Below, in pieces: positions 1 to 8,138 of a stretch of 64,000 nt of DNA. The notes below the pieces were generated by a model that did no database searches, was not told the DNA's origin, and saw only the letters and a program-made list of their open reading frames with translations. The stretch is taken from assembly GCA_026192395.1 (NCBI GenBank), contig WACF01000001.1:1573637-1637636 (forward strand), written 5' to 3'. A program made the translations under genes and the position numbers. The stretch is from Proteobacteria bacterium 005FR1 (lineage in GTDB: Bacteria; Pseudomonadota; Gammaproteobacteria; Pseudomonadales; Cellvibrionaceae). Positions within the stretch are counted from its first letter, which is position 1. Each line of letters opens with the position of its first letter.

Positions 1-89
1 ACAGCGCCCTGGGCGGCGGCCATCAGCACACCAACGGCACTGGCGGTTAGCCAGCTAAGTTTGAGCTTTTTCGTTGTATCTGCGTTCAT
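1..89 (-). CDS. N-terminus of a secreted protein (partial, runs off the left edge)
   Basis: Only the first 29 codons lie in the window. They begin MNADTTKKLKLSWLTASAVG and run into an alanine-rich hydrophobic stretch (VLMAAAQGA), the shape of a Sec signal peptide. The ATG at 89 has a clear AGGAGG Shine-Dalgarno about 7 nt upstream. The next gene on the same strand is also a small secreted protein, so the two may form a group of envelope or exported factors. The function cannot be told from this fragment. Confidence 0.7.
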   Translation of the reverse strand, partial: MNADTTKKLKLSWLTASAVGVLMAAAQGA

Positions 90-269
90 CAGTCGATCCT
101 CCTTGGATTCAAATTTCGCGACGGTTCAGGTCACGGCTTGTCACGCGTCTGCCCACTGGGCGGTTCGCTGTGACAAATTCCCGTCCACATGTCTTTTCAT
201 CGGTAGACGGGTAAATCTCGATACACCCGGTGTGCAACTTGTTTGCCATATCCGGGGCCGGGCTTCGGC

Positions 270-293
270 AAAAAAAACCCGGTCCAAGCCGGG
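270..293 (-). terminator. Rho-independent terminator of the EF-hand gene
   Basis: Read on the minus strand, a CCCGG/CCGGG stem with a 6-nt loop is followed directly by eight T residues. It lies about 27 nt past the stop of the Gln-rich EF-hand gene at 320, as expected for an intrinsic terminator. Confidence 0.8.
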
Positions 294-319
294 CTCAGTT
301 CGGTAATTTGCCAGAAAAG

Positions 320-841
320 TTACTCGCTTTGGTACTGCTGGTCCTCTTGTGTATCGGGGCTCGATTGCTGCTGCTGATCGAATTCCTGCTGGTCCTGCTC
401 GAGCTGTGCCTGCTCTTCGTATTGTTCAGTCTGTCCCTGTTGACCCTCACCGGGCTCGAGCCGTGCAAGCGATTGATACAAGGTATTTTGCAAGTTGTCG
501 AACTCTTGCTGATCCAGTGCCTGGTCATTGTCCTTGTCGAACTTGGCCAGCAGATCCGCCTCGCGCCAGTCGACTTCCGCCAGCAATTCGCCGAGGGAAG
601 ATTGAATCTCTTCAATTTGGGCGCGCTGGTCTTTGTTCAGGTCGGTCTCCCCAAAGCCGGGCATCTGCTGCATCGCGTGCTGTCCGGCATGGTCGGCTTG
701 CTGCTCATTGGCAGTTCCAGTTTTGGACTGGTAATCGTGGCCCTCTTCGCCTGCGATTACCCCCTGGGCCGCCAGCAGGATTCCCGCGGCGCTTGACGCC
801 AGGAATAAACGTTTGGATGTTCGCAGAATATCGTGGCTCAT
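320..841 (-). CDS. Secreted Gln-rich protein with one EF-hand loop
   Basis: A 173-residue protein with an N-terminal signal peptide (about residues 1-30, hydrophobic core LFLASSAAGILLAAQGVIA). The middle contains DKDNDQALDQQEF, a good match to a calcium-binding EF-hand loop, preceded by helix-like sequence containing DLNKDQRAQ. From about residue 125 the tail is almost entirely Gln, Glu, Asp and Ser. The start ATG at 841 has a GGAGG box. EF-hand proteins of this type usually act in the periplasm or outside the cell as calcium-binding modules; no enzymatic motif is visible. The Q-rich tail looks like low-complexity expansion. An intrinsic terminator follows. The partial gene to the left is a second short secreted protein in the same direction. 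Confidence 0.75.
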   Translation of the reverse strand: MSHDILRTSKRLFLASSAAGILLAAQGVIAGEEGHDYQSKTGTANEQQADHAGQHAMQQMPGFGETDLNKDQRAQIEEIQSSLGELLAEVDWREADLLAKFDKDNDQALDQQEFDNLQNTLYQSLARLEPGEGQQGQTEQYEEQAQLEQDQQEFDQQQQSSPDTQEDQQYQSE

Positions 842-1060
842 GGTGTTCCTCCATCATGTTGCCTTGACTCGGAAGCCGGCCATTGCAACTTGTCGGCCAC
901 TGATATTGATAATCGGCTTGCAGCGACGAGAGCCCGCGATTTGCGCGCTCGTCGCGACGAGGAAAGGATGGGGATGAGTCGAGGAAGGCAGTGGCTATGC
1001 CGGAAGGACAGCGCAACTCTTTATGCAAGCGATTGTAACTATCGACTTACAAACGCCTTG

Positions 1061-2518
1061 CTAATCTTCTTTGCCGTTAGCCCGTTTCCGGGTTACCACA
1101 AAAGTCTCGTCGTTGAACCAGAGCGCGCCACGCTGCTTGAGCACCTCGCGGGTAGCCTGCAGGTACTGGCCGGATGCAACCGCACCCTCGATCTGGTCGT
1201 CCTGGATCTGGTTGACGTAAATGGCTGCATTCCAGGCGGCGAACAAAGTCGAGCTTCCGATGTGATCACCGATCTCCGTGGGCAGCGTGTGCATGTCGTA
1301 GCGGAACACGGACTTGGCGTCGGACATGGTGTTGAAGTTGAACTCTCGCGCTTCCGGGCCGAGCTCGTCTTTAAGCACTTTGAGGAGAATGTGTCGGTTG
1401 ATGGTAAACGGATTTTCATCTGGCCAGATTCGACGCACGATTTCCAGGCCGGGATCATCACCATAGGATTGCACGCCCAACAGCCGCCCACCGCTGGCGA
1501 GACTGCGGGCGAGAGGAGCGAGGATGCGCTTGACCTTGAACTCTGCCGATACTCGCGCCTGCCAGGGTTGCGCCGCGAGGATGAAGTCATAATCGCCGGG
1601 AATACTTCCCTTCGGCGGAATAATGTTCTCCATCATGAACTTCTGATCGGCACGGTAAAGAACCAGAACCGATGGCGTGGCATAAAGCGGATTGCCGGTC
1701 TTTGGACTCGGTCTGGTCTGCCAACCTTCGTCGAGAATTGAGTGTAGCGCCTCAATCTGTTCGCCGTATTCGTGAGCGCAATTACCTTCCAGCGCTATCT
1801 CATGCCAGTTCAACGGCTGGTCTGAGGAATGCGGGCTTAGCCATGGGGCTTCGTTGTAGGCCATGTTGCTGATGACGAATACCGTCGCAGGGTGTTCGAC
1901 GAAGCGATCCGGCAGTTTGCGCAGGCCGAGGCGCACATCCTCCAGACTCATTTCCTTGGCGTTGATGAATAGCGGAACGGTGGGAAATTGTCGATGCAGG
2001 TTCTGCATCACGTAGGTGAGCACGGTGCCGTCGCCCATGCCCGCGTCGAACATTCGCAGAGCCGGAAAAGTCGGCTGCAGAAGCTTCAGCTCCTTCCCGG
2101 CGCGCTGCGAAATCGCCCACTTCTCGTTGCAGGTATGCACGAAGTGCAGATACTTCTGACGGTTCTCGTAGAAACGGAAGGGGCGGCGCGCCTGTTTTGA
2201 CGCTTGATCGGCCGCTTCTCGTTTTATCTCCCGGGCGAGGGACTCTGCGGCTGCGGGCACTCTGGGAGCGCTGAACTGCTCGTCAACGAGCTTGAGCGCG
2301 GCTTCTTTTTCCGAGATGGAGTCCGGCCCGGGGGGATGAGCACGGATGTACTCGCGCACCCGGTTCATGGTTCGCAAGGTCACTCCGCGGCCGCTACGCA
2401 GGCGGTTCACGAACTTACCATCGTTAACCACTTGCCGGCCGAAGGTGGACTCGCTGATTTCGGCTCTTTTGCAGTAGTCGGTGATTTCGCTGAGGAGTTG
2501 TTGGATGTCGGTGTCCAT
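1061..2518 (-). CDS. HTH-containing SAM-dependent methyltransferase-like protein
   Basis: About 485 residues. The first 65 look like a DNA-binding helix-turn-helix (SESTFGRQVVNDGKFVNRLR, then GVTLRTMNRVREYI). A long linker leads to a Rossmann-type domain with DAGMGDGTVL, a motif I SAM-binding loop, followed by an acidic strand end and a second strand ending VFVISNMAY. A later segment (GDYDFILAAQPW) resembles the catalytic strand region of class I methyltransferases. The start at 2518 is preferred over the longer frame to 2584 because the extra residues are low quality and the HTH begins at MDTDIQQLL; neither start has a strong Shine-Dalgarno. It sits downstream of dnaE on the same strand but is separated by about 160 nt holding two heptamer arrays. 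The substrate is unknown. An HTH joined to a methyltransferase fold is unusual outside DNA methylases, and no N-6 adenine or C5 cytosine methylase motif (NPPY, PCQ) was seen. Confidence 0.7.
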   Translation of the reverse strand: MDTDIQQLLSEITDYCKRAEISESTFGRQVVNDGKFVNRLRSGRGVTLRTMNRVREYIRAHPPGPDSISEKEAALKLVDEQFSAPRVPAAAESLAREIKREAADQASKQARRPFRFYENRQKYLHFVHTCNEKWAISQRAGKELKLLQPTFPALRMFDAGMGDGTVLTYVMQNLHRQFPTVPLFINAKEMSLEDVRLGLRKLPDRFVEHPATVFVISNMAYNEAPWLSPHSSDQPLNWHEIALEGNCAHEYGEQIEALHSILDEGWQTRPSPKTGNPLYATPSVLVLYRADQKFMMENIIPPKGSIPGDYDFILAAQPWQARVSAEFKVKRILAPLARSLASGGRLLGVQSYGDDPGLEIVRRIWPDENPFTINRHILLKVLKDELGPEAREFNFNTMSDAKSVFRYDMHTLPTEIGDHIGSSTLFAAWNAAIYVNQIQDDQIEGAVASGQYLQATREVLKQRGALWFNDETFVVTRKRANGKED

Positions 2519-2527
2519 GGGCGTTTC

Positions 2528-2555
2528 GTGAGATGTGAGATGTAAGAGGTGAGAT
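2528..2555. repeat. Heptamer tandem array (four GTGAGAT-like units)
   Basis: Four consecutive 7-bp units: GTGAGAT, GTGAGAT, GTAAGAG, GTGAGAT. They lie immediately upstream of the methyltransferase start codon. A second array of the reverse-complement motif lies at 2660-2680, so the two arrays are inverted relative to each other. Confidence 0.8.
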
Positions 2556-2659
2556 GAAAGGGCGCCGCACGGCATGCTTTTCATTCGCGCGCAAACGGCA
2601 CCCGTTCTGCATGTATTGCGCGCTCATTTTTATGGTTCATGTGCTTTCCGTCGCTTTCG

Positions 2660-2680
2660 TCTCACGTCTCACGTCTCACG
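2660..2680. repeat. Heptamer tandem array (three TCTCACG units), abutting the dnaE stop
   Basis: Three perfect TCTCACG units, the reverse complement of CGTGAGA, end 1 nt from the dnaE stop codon. They are inverted with respect to the GTGAGAT array about 110 nt away, so transcripts through this gap could pair the two arrays. Confidence 0.8.
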
Positions 2681-2681
2681 A

Positions 2682-5600
2682 TCAGTAAACGAGCTTGACC
2701 TTCTCTTTCCCGAACACTTCGCGCAGCTTCTGAATCAACTCATCCGTGGGCTGAACCTGCCAATCGTCGCCGAGGTATAACTGACCTTTGGCATCGCGAC
2801 GTGCGTAGTCGATGCGGATCGGGCAGCCTTCGCTGCGGTAGGGGCTCAGCATGTCGGAGAGGCGGCTGGCGAAGTCACGGCCAACTTTGGCGCTTTCCAC
2901 AGAGAGGCACAGCCCTTTAACGGAATTACGCCGCGCTTCGTCGAGGGTTTGCACGGAGTCGGCGCGCATTTTCAGGCCACCGCTGTAGTCGTCGTTGCTG
3001 ATACCGCCTTCCACCATCAGCAAGGTGTTCTTGATCAGCTTTTCCCGGTGTTCGCCGTAAGCGTCCGAGAACATCGCCACCTCGATGCGACCGGTGCGGT
3101 CGTCCAGGGTGAGAATGGCCATGTTATCGCCGCGCTTGGTTTTCATCACCCGCAGCCCCACCAGCAACCCGCAGACTCTTTGGCTGTTCTTTTCCGCCTT
3201 CAGATTGGCGATACGTGCGGATACCAGGTGGCCCACCTCATCTTCGTATTCGTCGATCGGGTGGTTGGTAAGGTATAGCCCGAGCGTGTCGTGCTCACCC
3301 TGCAGGCGCTCTTTCATGCTCCAGCGACGCACCTGCTTGTAGGCTTCGTAAACGTCTGACCGCTCCTGCTCGCTCGGCACCAGACTGCCGAACATATCGT
3401 CGATGCCGGCCGCGCTGTTAGCCGTGCTTTGTTCTGCGGCTTTGACCGCTTCGGTGATGGCCGCAAACATGGCAGCGCGATCGTAATCCAGATCGATGCC
3501 CGGGCCGATGCTGTCCAGCGCACCGCTGCGAATCAAGGCCTCCAGTGCACGCTTGTTGACCTTGCGCGGATCGACGCGCGCGCAGAAATCGAAGATATCC
3601 TTGAACGGACCGCCTTCGTTTCGCGCGGCAATGATGCTGTCCACCGGACCTTCACCCAAACCCTTGATGGCACCGAGACCGTAGATCACATCACCTTTAT
3701 CTACCGAGAAGCGCCAGGCACCGCGGTTTACATCCGGCGGCAACAGGTTGAGCTTCATGCGGCGACATTCTTCGATGAAGGTCACCACCTTGTCGGTTTT
3801 GTCCATGTCCGAGGACAGTGTGGCCGCCATGAAGTGTGCGGGATAGTGCGCTTTCAGCCAGGCGGTCTGGTAGGACACCAGTGCGTAGGCGGCGGAGTGG
3901 GATTTGTTGAAACCGTAGCCTGCGAACTTCTCCACCAGGTCGAAGATCTTCATGGCCAGATCGGGATCGATGCCCTCGCTCTTCGCGCCCTCTTCAAAGG
4001 TTGCGCGCTGCTTGGCCATTTCTTCCGGTTTTTTCTTACCCATAGCCCGGCGCAACATGTCCGCGCCGCCGAGCGAGTAGCCGGCCAGCGCCTGGGCAAT
4101 CTGCATTACCTGTTCCTGGTAAACAATGACGCCATAGGTGGGTTGCAGGATTGGCTTCAGCCGCTCGTGCTGATATTTCGCGTCCGGGTAGGCGACGGTG
4201 GCCTTGCCGTGTTTACGGTTGATGAAGTCGTCCACCATGCCCGACTGCAAGGGGCCGGGACGGAACAGGGCCACGAGAGCGATCATGTCTTCCAGGTTGT
4301 CCGGCTTCAGCCGCTTCACCAGGTCGCGCATGCCGCGGGATTCCAGCTGGAAAACGGCGGTGGTTTCCGCCGCTTTCAGCAGCTTGAAAGTATCCGGGTC
4401 ATCGAGGGGAATGGCGCTGATGTCGAGCGGCGCTTCGCCCGTGAGCTTACGCTCGCGGTCGATCATTTCCTTGGCCCAGTCGATGATCGTCAGTGTGCGC
4501 AGACCGAGGAAGTCGAACTTCACCAGACCCGCGTCTTCCACATCGTTCTTGTCGAACTGCGTTACCAGACCGCTGCCGCTTTCATCACAATACAGCGGCG
4601 CGAAGTCGGTGAGCTTGGTGGGGGCGATAACCACCCCACCGGCGTGCTTGCCCACGTTGCGGGTCATGCCTTCGAGCTTCAGGGCCATGTCCCAGATTTC
4701 CTGGCCGTCGGCATCGTCGCGCAGAAAATCGCGAAGGATTTCTTCCTGCTCGAAGGCCTTTTCCAGTGTCATGCCGACATCCGGCGGAATCATCTTCGAC
4801 AGTTTGTCCGCCAGCCCATAGCTTTTACCCAGCACGCGCGCCACGTCGCGCACCACTGCCTTCGCGGCCATGGTGCCGAAGGTGATGATCTGCGATACCG
4901 CGTCGCGGCCATAGTTATCGGCCACGTAGTTGATGACCTGGTCGCGCTTCTCCATGCAGAAGTCGATATCGAAGTCGGGCATCGACACCCGCTCGGGGTT
5001 GAGGAAGCGTTCGAACAGCAGGTCGTACTTGAGCGGGTCCAGGTCGGTGATGTTCAGCGAGTAAGCCACCAGCGAGCCGGCACCGGAACCCCGCCCAGGC
5101 CCCACCGGCACATTGTTGTCGATGGCCCACTTGATGAAGTCCATCACGATCAGGAAGTAGCCGGGGAAACCCATCTGATTGATGATGTCCAGTTCAAAGC
5201 GCAGGCGGTCTTCATAGACCTTGCGCTTTTCGGCATAGGCCGGATCGTCCGGACTCAGGATTTTTTGCAGCCGCCGCTCCAGCCCCTCGAAAGAGACGTT
5301 TTCGAAGAACTGCGCCTCCGTCATGCCCTCTGGAATGGGAAAGGCAGGCAGGAAGTTCTTGCCCAGCGTGATCTCGAGACTGCAGCGTTTGGCAATCTCC
5401 ACCGAGTTGGCCAGCGCTTCGGGGATGTCGCTGAATAGCTCCGCCATCTCCTCGGCGCTGCGCAGATACTGCTGCTCGCTGTAGCGGCGCTCCCGGCGCG
5501 GATCGTCAAGGGTGCGGCCTTCGGCGATACACACGCGGGTTTCGTGCACCTCGAAATCGTCAGCGGTGAGAAAGCGCACATCGTTGGTGGCCACCACCGG

Positions 5601-6176
5601 ACAGGCGTATTCCGCGGCGAGGTCGACCGCCGCGTGCACATGATCCTCGTCGTTCTCCCGCCCGGTGCGCTGCAGCTCCAGATAGAAGCGGCCCGGGAAG
5701 TCCGTCATCCAGCCCTGTAAGAGCTCGGCGGCCTCGCCTTTGCGGCCGGCAACCAGGCACATGCCGATGTCCCCGAACTTGGCGCCGGACAGGGCGATCA
5801 CCCCCTCGGAGCACTCGGAGACCCATTCACGGTGAACGGTCGCCAGCCCGAGGTGCTGCCCCTCCTGATAAGCCCGGGAAATCAGCCGGGTGATGTTGCG
5901 GTAACCGTCCTGATTCATCGCAAACAGCGTGAAGCGGGTAGGCTGCCCCTCCCCCGGACTCGCCAGCAGAAAGTCGCTACCGCAAATGGGCTTGATGCCC
6001 TTGCCCTGGCAGGCCTTATAAAACTTGATCAATCCGTAGAAATTGCATTCGTCGCTGATGCCGCAGGCGGGCATGTTCAGCTCCGCCAGCCGGTTTACCA
6101 ACGGCTTGATCTGAGTGATGCCATCGATCAGGGAGTAATCAGTATGCAGGCGAAGGTGGACAAATTGTGTGGTCAT
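2682..6176 (-). CDS. dnaE: DNA polymerase III subunit alpha
   Basis: The replicative polymerase subunit of the Pol III holoenzyme, 1164 residues against about 1160 in E. coli. The N-terminal PHP domain starts at once (HLRLHTDYS at residues 7-15). The C-family polymerase palm carries PDFDIDF with Asp401 and Asp403 in the expected catalytic positions, and GPGRGSGAGSL precedes it. The LQSGMVDDFINRKHG and GYGFNKSHSAAYA segments are typical of bacterial DnaE. The C-terminal third has the helix-hairpin-helix and OB-fold regions (CGLLVGLRVMKTKRGDNMAILTLDD). The stop is followed after 1 nt by a heptamer repeat array. The gene appears intact. It is an ordinary housekeeping gene and a good anchor for placing the window in Gammaproteobacteria. 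Confidence 0.98.
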   Translation of the reverse strand: MTTQFVHLRLHTDYSLIDGITQIKPLVNRLAELNMPACGISDECNFYGLIKFYKACQGKGIKPICGSDFLLASPGEGQPTRFTLFAMNQDGYRNITRLISRAYQEGQHLGLATVHREWVSECSEGVIALSGAKFGDIGMCLVAGRKGEAAELLQGWMTDFPGRFYLELQRTGRENDEDHVHAAVDLAAEYACPVVATNDVRFLTADDFEVHETRVCIAEGRTLDDPRRERRYSEQQYLRSAEEMAELFSDIPEALANSVEIAKRCSLEITLGKNFLPAFPIPEGMTEAQFFENVSFEGLERRLQKILSPDDPAYAEKRKVYEDRLRFELDIINQMGFPGYFLIVMDFIKWAIDNNVPVGPGRGSGAGSLVAYSLNITDLDPLKYDLLFERFLNPERVSMPDFDIDFCMEKRDQVINYVADNYGRDAVSQIITFGTMAAKAVVRDVARVLGKSYGLADKLSKMIPPDVGMTLEKAFEQEEILRDFLRDDADGQEIWDMALKLEGMTRNVGKHAGGVVIAPTKLTDFAPLYCDESGSGLVTQFDKNDVEDAGLVKFDFLGLRTLTIIDWAKEMIDRERKLTGEAPLDISAIPLDDPDTFKLLKAAETTAVFQLESRGMRDLVKRLKPDNLEDMIALVALFRPGPLQSGMVDDFINRKHGKATVAYPDAKYQHERLKPILQPTYGVIVYQEQVMQIAQALAGYSLGGADMLRRAMGKKKPEEMAKQRATFEEGAKSEGIDPDLAMKIFDLVEKFAGYGFNKSHSAAYALVSYQTAWLKAHYPAHFMAATLSSDMDKTDKVVTFIEECRRMKLNLLPPDVNRGAWRFSVDKGDVIYGLGAIKGLGEGPVDSIIAARNEGGPFKDIFDFCARVDPRKVNKRALEALIRSGALDSIGPGIDLDYDRAAMFAAITEAVKAAEQSTANSAAGIDDMFGSLVPSEQERSDVYEAYKQVRRWSMKERLQGEHDTLGLYLTNHPIDEYEDEVGHLVSARIANLKAEKNSQRVCGLLVGLRVMKTKRGDNMAILTLDDRTGRIEVAMFSDAYGEHREKLIKNTLLMVEGGISNDDYSGGLKMRADSVQTLDEARRNSVKGLCLSVESAKVGRDFASRLSDMLSPYRSEGCPIRIDYARRDAKGQLYLGDDWQVQPTDELIQKLREVFGKEKVKLVY

Positions 6177-6342
6177 TGAAGCCTTGGCGGGACGTTTGGA
6201 ATCGTTTTTGGCGTGAGGGGATTCTAGCCTGTCAGGCGCAGGGGCTTAAAGGCGAATGTGGGGATTTTGCTGCCGGCCGCCGGGTATGCTTGTAAGCACC
6301 GCGGTAATCACAATGCCACGAGCCGATCCCCCGCGCCCGGAA

Positions 6343-7023
6343 CTACTGGCTGGTGCGCTGCGCCTTCGCAGGCTGGAGAGGTGGGGCGGATTCGGGGGGT
6401 GATTCCAGAATCCCTCGCAGTCGAATCAGTTCGCTGGCTGAAAACGATTGCAATCTGCTGTTGGCGATATAGAAGACAATTCGCTCGATCGGGATGACGG
6501 GCACCGCCGTCTTGCCCTGGTTATCGATTTGCCAGCCGGACAGTAGCACCAGGGGCTTGGCTCGCACGGGAATACCGGAAAGCCGACCCAGTCGGTCGCT
6601 GATCGCGGTGGCATAGGCCCAGGCAGTTTCCGCTGCTGCGCGGTTGACGGCATCCGGGAAGTGCAGCACGCCGTTCTTGTAAGTCACCGCCTCGGAGGGG
6701 CGCCGTTCACTGGTGGTCATCGCCCGGTAAGCGAGGCTGCGGCTGTCCAGTACGAATACACCTGTTGCGCTGAGCACCACGTGATCGACGGTGAACTTAC
6801 CCATCTGCAGTCCGTGGAAGACTAGAAAGCCCTTCTCCTTCAGCTTTTCCAGCTCGGAAGTAACCCGAGCAGGAAAATCCTGATTTCCGAGTCGGATGTC
6901 GAGGGACTCGCCCCTGCTCGTCCTCCTGTTTGCTCGAATACGGAGCAGCAAGGCAACAAGCAGCCCCAAAAGCAGTGTCGATACACCGCCCAGAGTGATC
7001 ATGGAAATCGATAAACCGGCCAT
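6343..7023 (-). CDS. Membrane-anchored NERD-domain protein
   Basis: 226 residues with one N-terminal membrane segment (about residues 8-28, LGGVSTLLLGLLVALLLRI). A NERD (nuclease-related) domain follows: FLVFHGLQMGKFTVDHVVLS and GVFVLDSRS match the conserved strand pattern of the family, where the core Asp of VDHV and the second strand belong to a restriction-endonuclease-like fold. The usual E-x-K of the active site is replaced here by DSRS, so nuclease activity is uncertain. The protein probably sits in the inner membrane with the NERD domain in the cytoplasm. It lies just upstream of dnaE on the same strand with a gap of about 165 nt and no clear coupling. The biological role of most NERD proteins is not known. 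Confidence 0.75.
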   Translation of the reverse strand: MAGLSISMITLGGVSTLLLGLLVALLLRIRANRRTSRGESLDIRLGNQDFPARVTSELEKLKEKGFLVFHGLQMGKFTVDHVVLSATGVFVLDSRSLAYRAMTTSERRPSEAVTYKNGVLHFPDAVNRAAAETAWAYATAISDRLGRLSGIPVRAKPLVLLSGWQIDNQGKTAVPVIPIERIVFYIANSRLQSFSASELIRLRGILESPPESAPPLQPAKAQRTSQ

Positions 7024-7238
7024 GGCATGAACTCGCTGAAAACTTGTCTGATTATGGCCCAGATTTCCCGGACGTCCCGGCCTTGCTCATGCAACTGCGA
7101 CCCATATCACTGAGCCAAGCTGCAGGATCGTCACAGTGGACGTGAAGTGATGTTGCGGCAGACGGCTCTGCCCAGGATTGACCCGCGGAAGCAGCTGCGG
7201 CAATCTGGCCCGCGACAACGATGAAGCGAATCACGGAA

Positions 7239-8078
7239 ATGAAAGATAACTCCGATAAGAACAAACGATGCCTGAACTGCGGGCAGCATCTGCTCGGGGA
7301 GTACTGCCACGCCTGCGGCCAGGAAGACGTGAAAACTCGCTTGAGCTTTCTGGACCTCACCCGGGATTTCCTGGGCGATATGTTCACCTATGATTCGCGC
7401 TTCTACAGAACGATGGTCCCGCTGTTGTTTCGTCCCGGTTTTTTGACGCTGGAGTACTATCGGGGACGGAGGGTTCCTTACGTTCCGCCGCTTCGATTGT
7501 TTCTGTTTATCAGCTTTCTGCTTTTCCTCTGGTTCGCTTCCGTCGACACGGGAACGGTACAGATTGGCTCCATGTCGGATCTGCCCGAAGAAGTCGCCGC
7601 GGAACTGGAAGAGAATGCCTCCTCTATCCCGGACATCGTTCGCGAACGGCCGGAGTGGCTGCAACAGCAGTTGACGCAGGTGGAACAGAATCCAAACGCT
7701 TTTCTGGACTTGATGACGAGCCGGTTGCCCTACCTGATGTTTGCGATGCTGCCGATTCTGGCCGGGATCATCTGGCTGCACTATGCGCGATCGGACTACA
7801 ACTATCTGCAGCACCTCGTCTTCGCCCTCCATTTTCAGTCTTTTCTTTATGTGCTCACCTTCCTGGTCACCTTCGCGAATCTCGTGGTGCCCGGAAGTTA
7901 CGGCGGAATAGCCGTACTGGCGGTAGTCGCCTATCTGGGCATGTCCTTGCGCCGGGTGTTCGGGTCCACAGTGATGGGCAGCATCGGGAAGACCGTATCC
8001 ACTCTGTTGCTCTATCTGATAAGTCTCGGCATCGCGTTTGCCGGCTTTCTCTACCTGAATCTCATCAATTATGGTTGA
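7239..8078 (+). CDS. DUF3667-type membrane protein with N-terminal zinc ribbon
   Basis: About 279 residues. It opens with CLNCGQHLLGEYCHACGQ, a C-x2-C...C-x2-C treble-clef or zinc-ribbon motif, followed by the DUF3667 core (FLGDMFTYDSRFYRTMVPLLFRPGFLTLEYYRGRR). Then come a membrane segment (LRLFLFISFLLFLWFAS), a soluble stretch of about 60 residues and three to four further membrane helices. An in-frame ATG lies upstream at 7221; 7239 is chosen because translation then starts close to the zinc ribbon. The family is widespread in Proteobacteria and Bacteroidetes without an assigned function. It is divergent from the NERD gene and convergent with the M16 peptidase gene. Confidence 0.8.
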   Translation: MKDNSDKNKRCLNCGQHLLGEYCHACGQEDVKTRLSFLDLTRDFLGDMFTYDSRFYRTMVPLLFRPGFLTLEYYRGRRVPYVPPLRLFLFISFLLFLWFASVDTGTVQIGSMSDLPEEVAAELEENASSIPDIVRERPEWLQQQLTQVEQNPNAFLDLMTSRLPYLMFAMLPILAGIIWLHYARSDYNYLQHLVFALHFQSFLYVLTFLVTFANLVVPGSYGGIAVLAVVAYLGMSLRRVFGSTVMGSIGKTVSTLLLYLISLGIAFAGFLYLNLINYG

Positions 8079-8138
8079 GGGGTGAGAACGCCGAGGCAGC
8101 GGAGGGGAATGCAGGGACTTCGTCGCCAGCCTCCGCTT

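Noticed and set aside
3429-5438. 669-codon open frame on the + strand
   Set aside because: It is antisense to dnaE, which is intact with all polymerase motifs; the frame is a shadow of GC-rich codon use.
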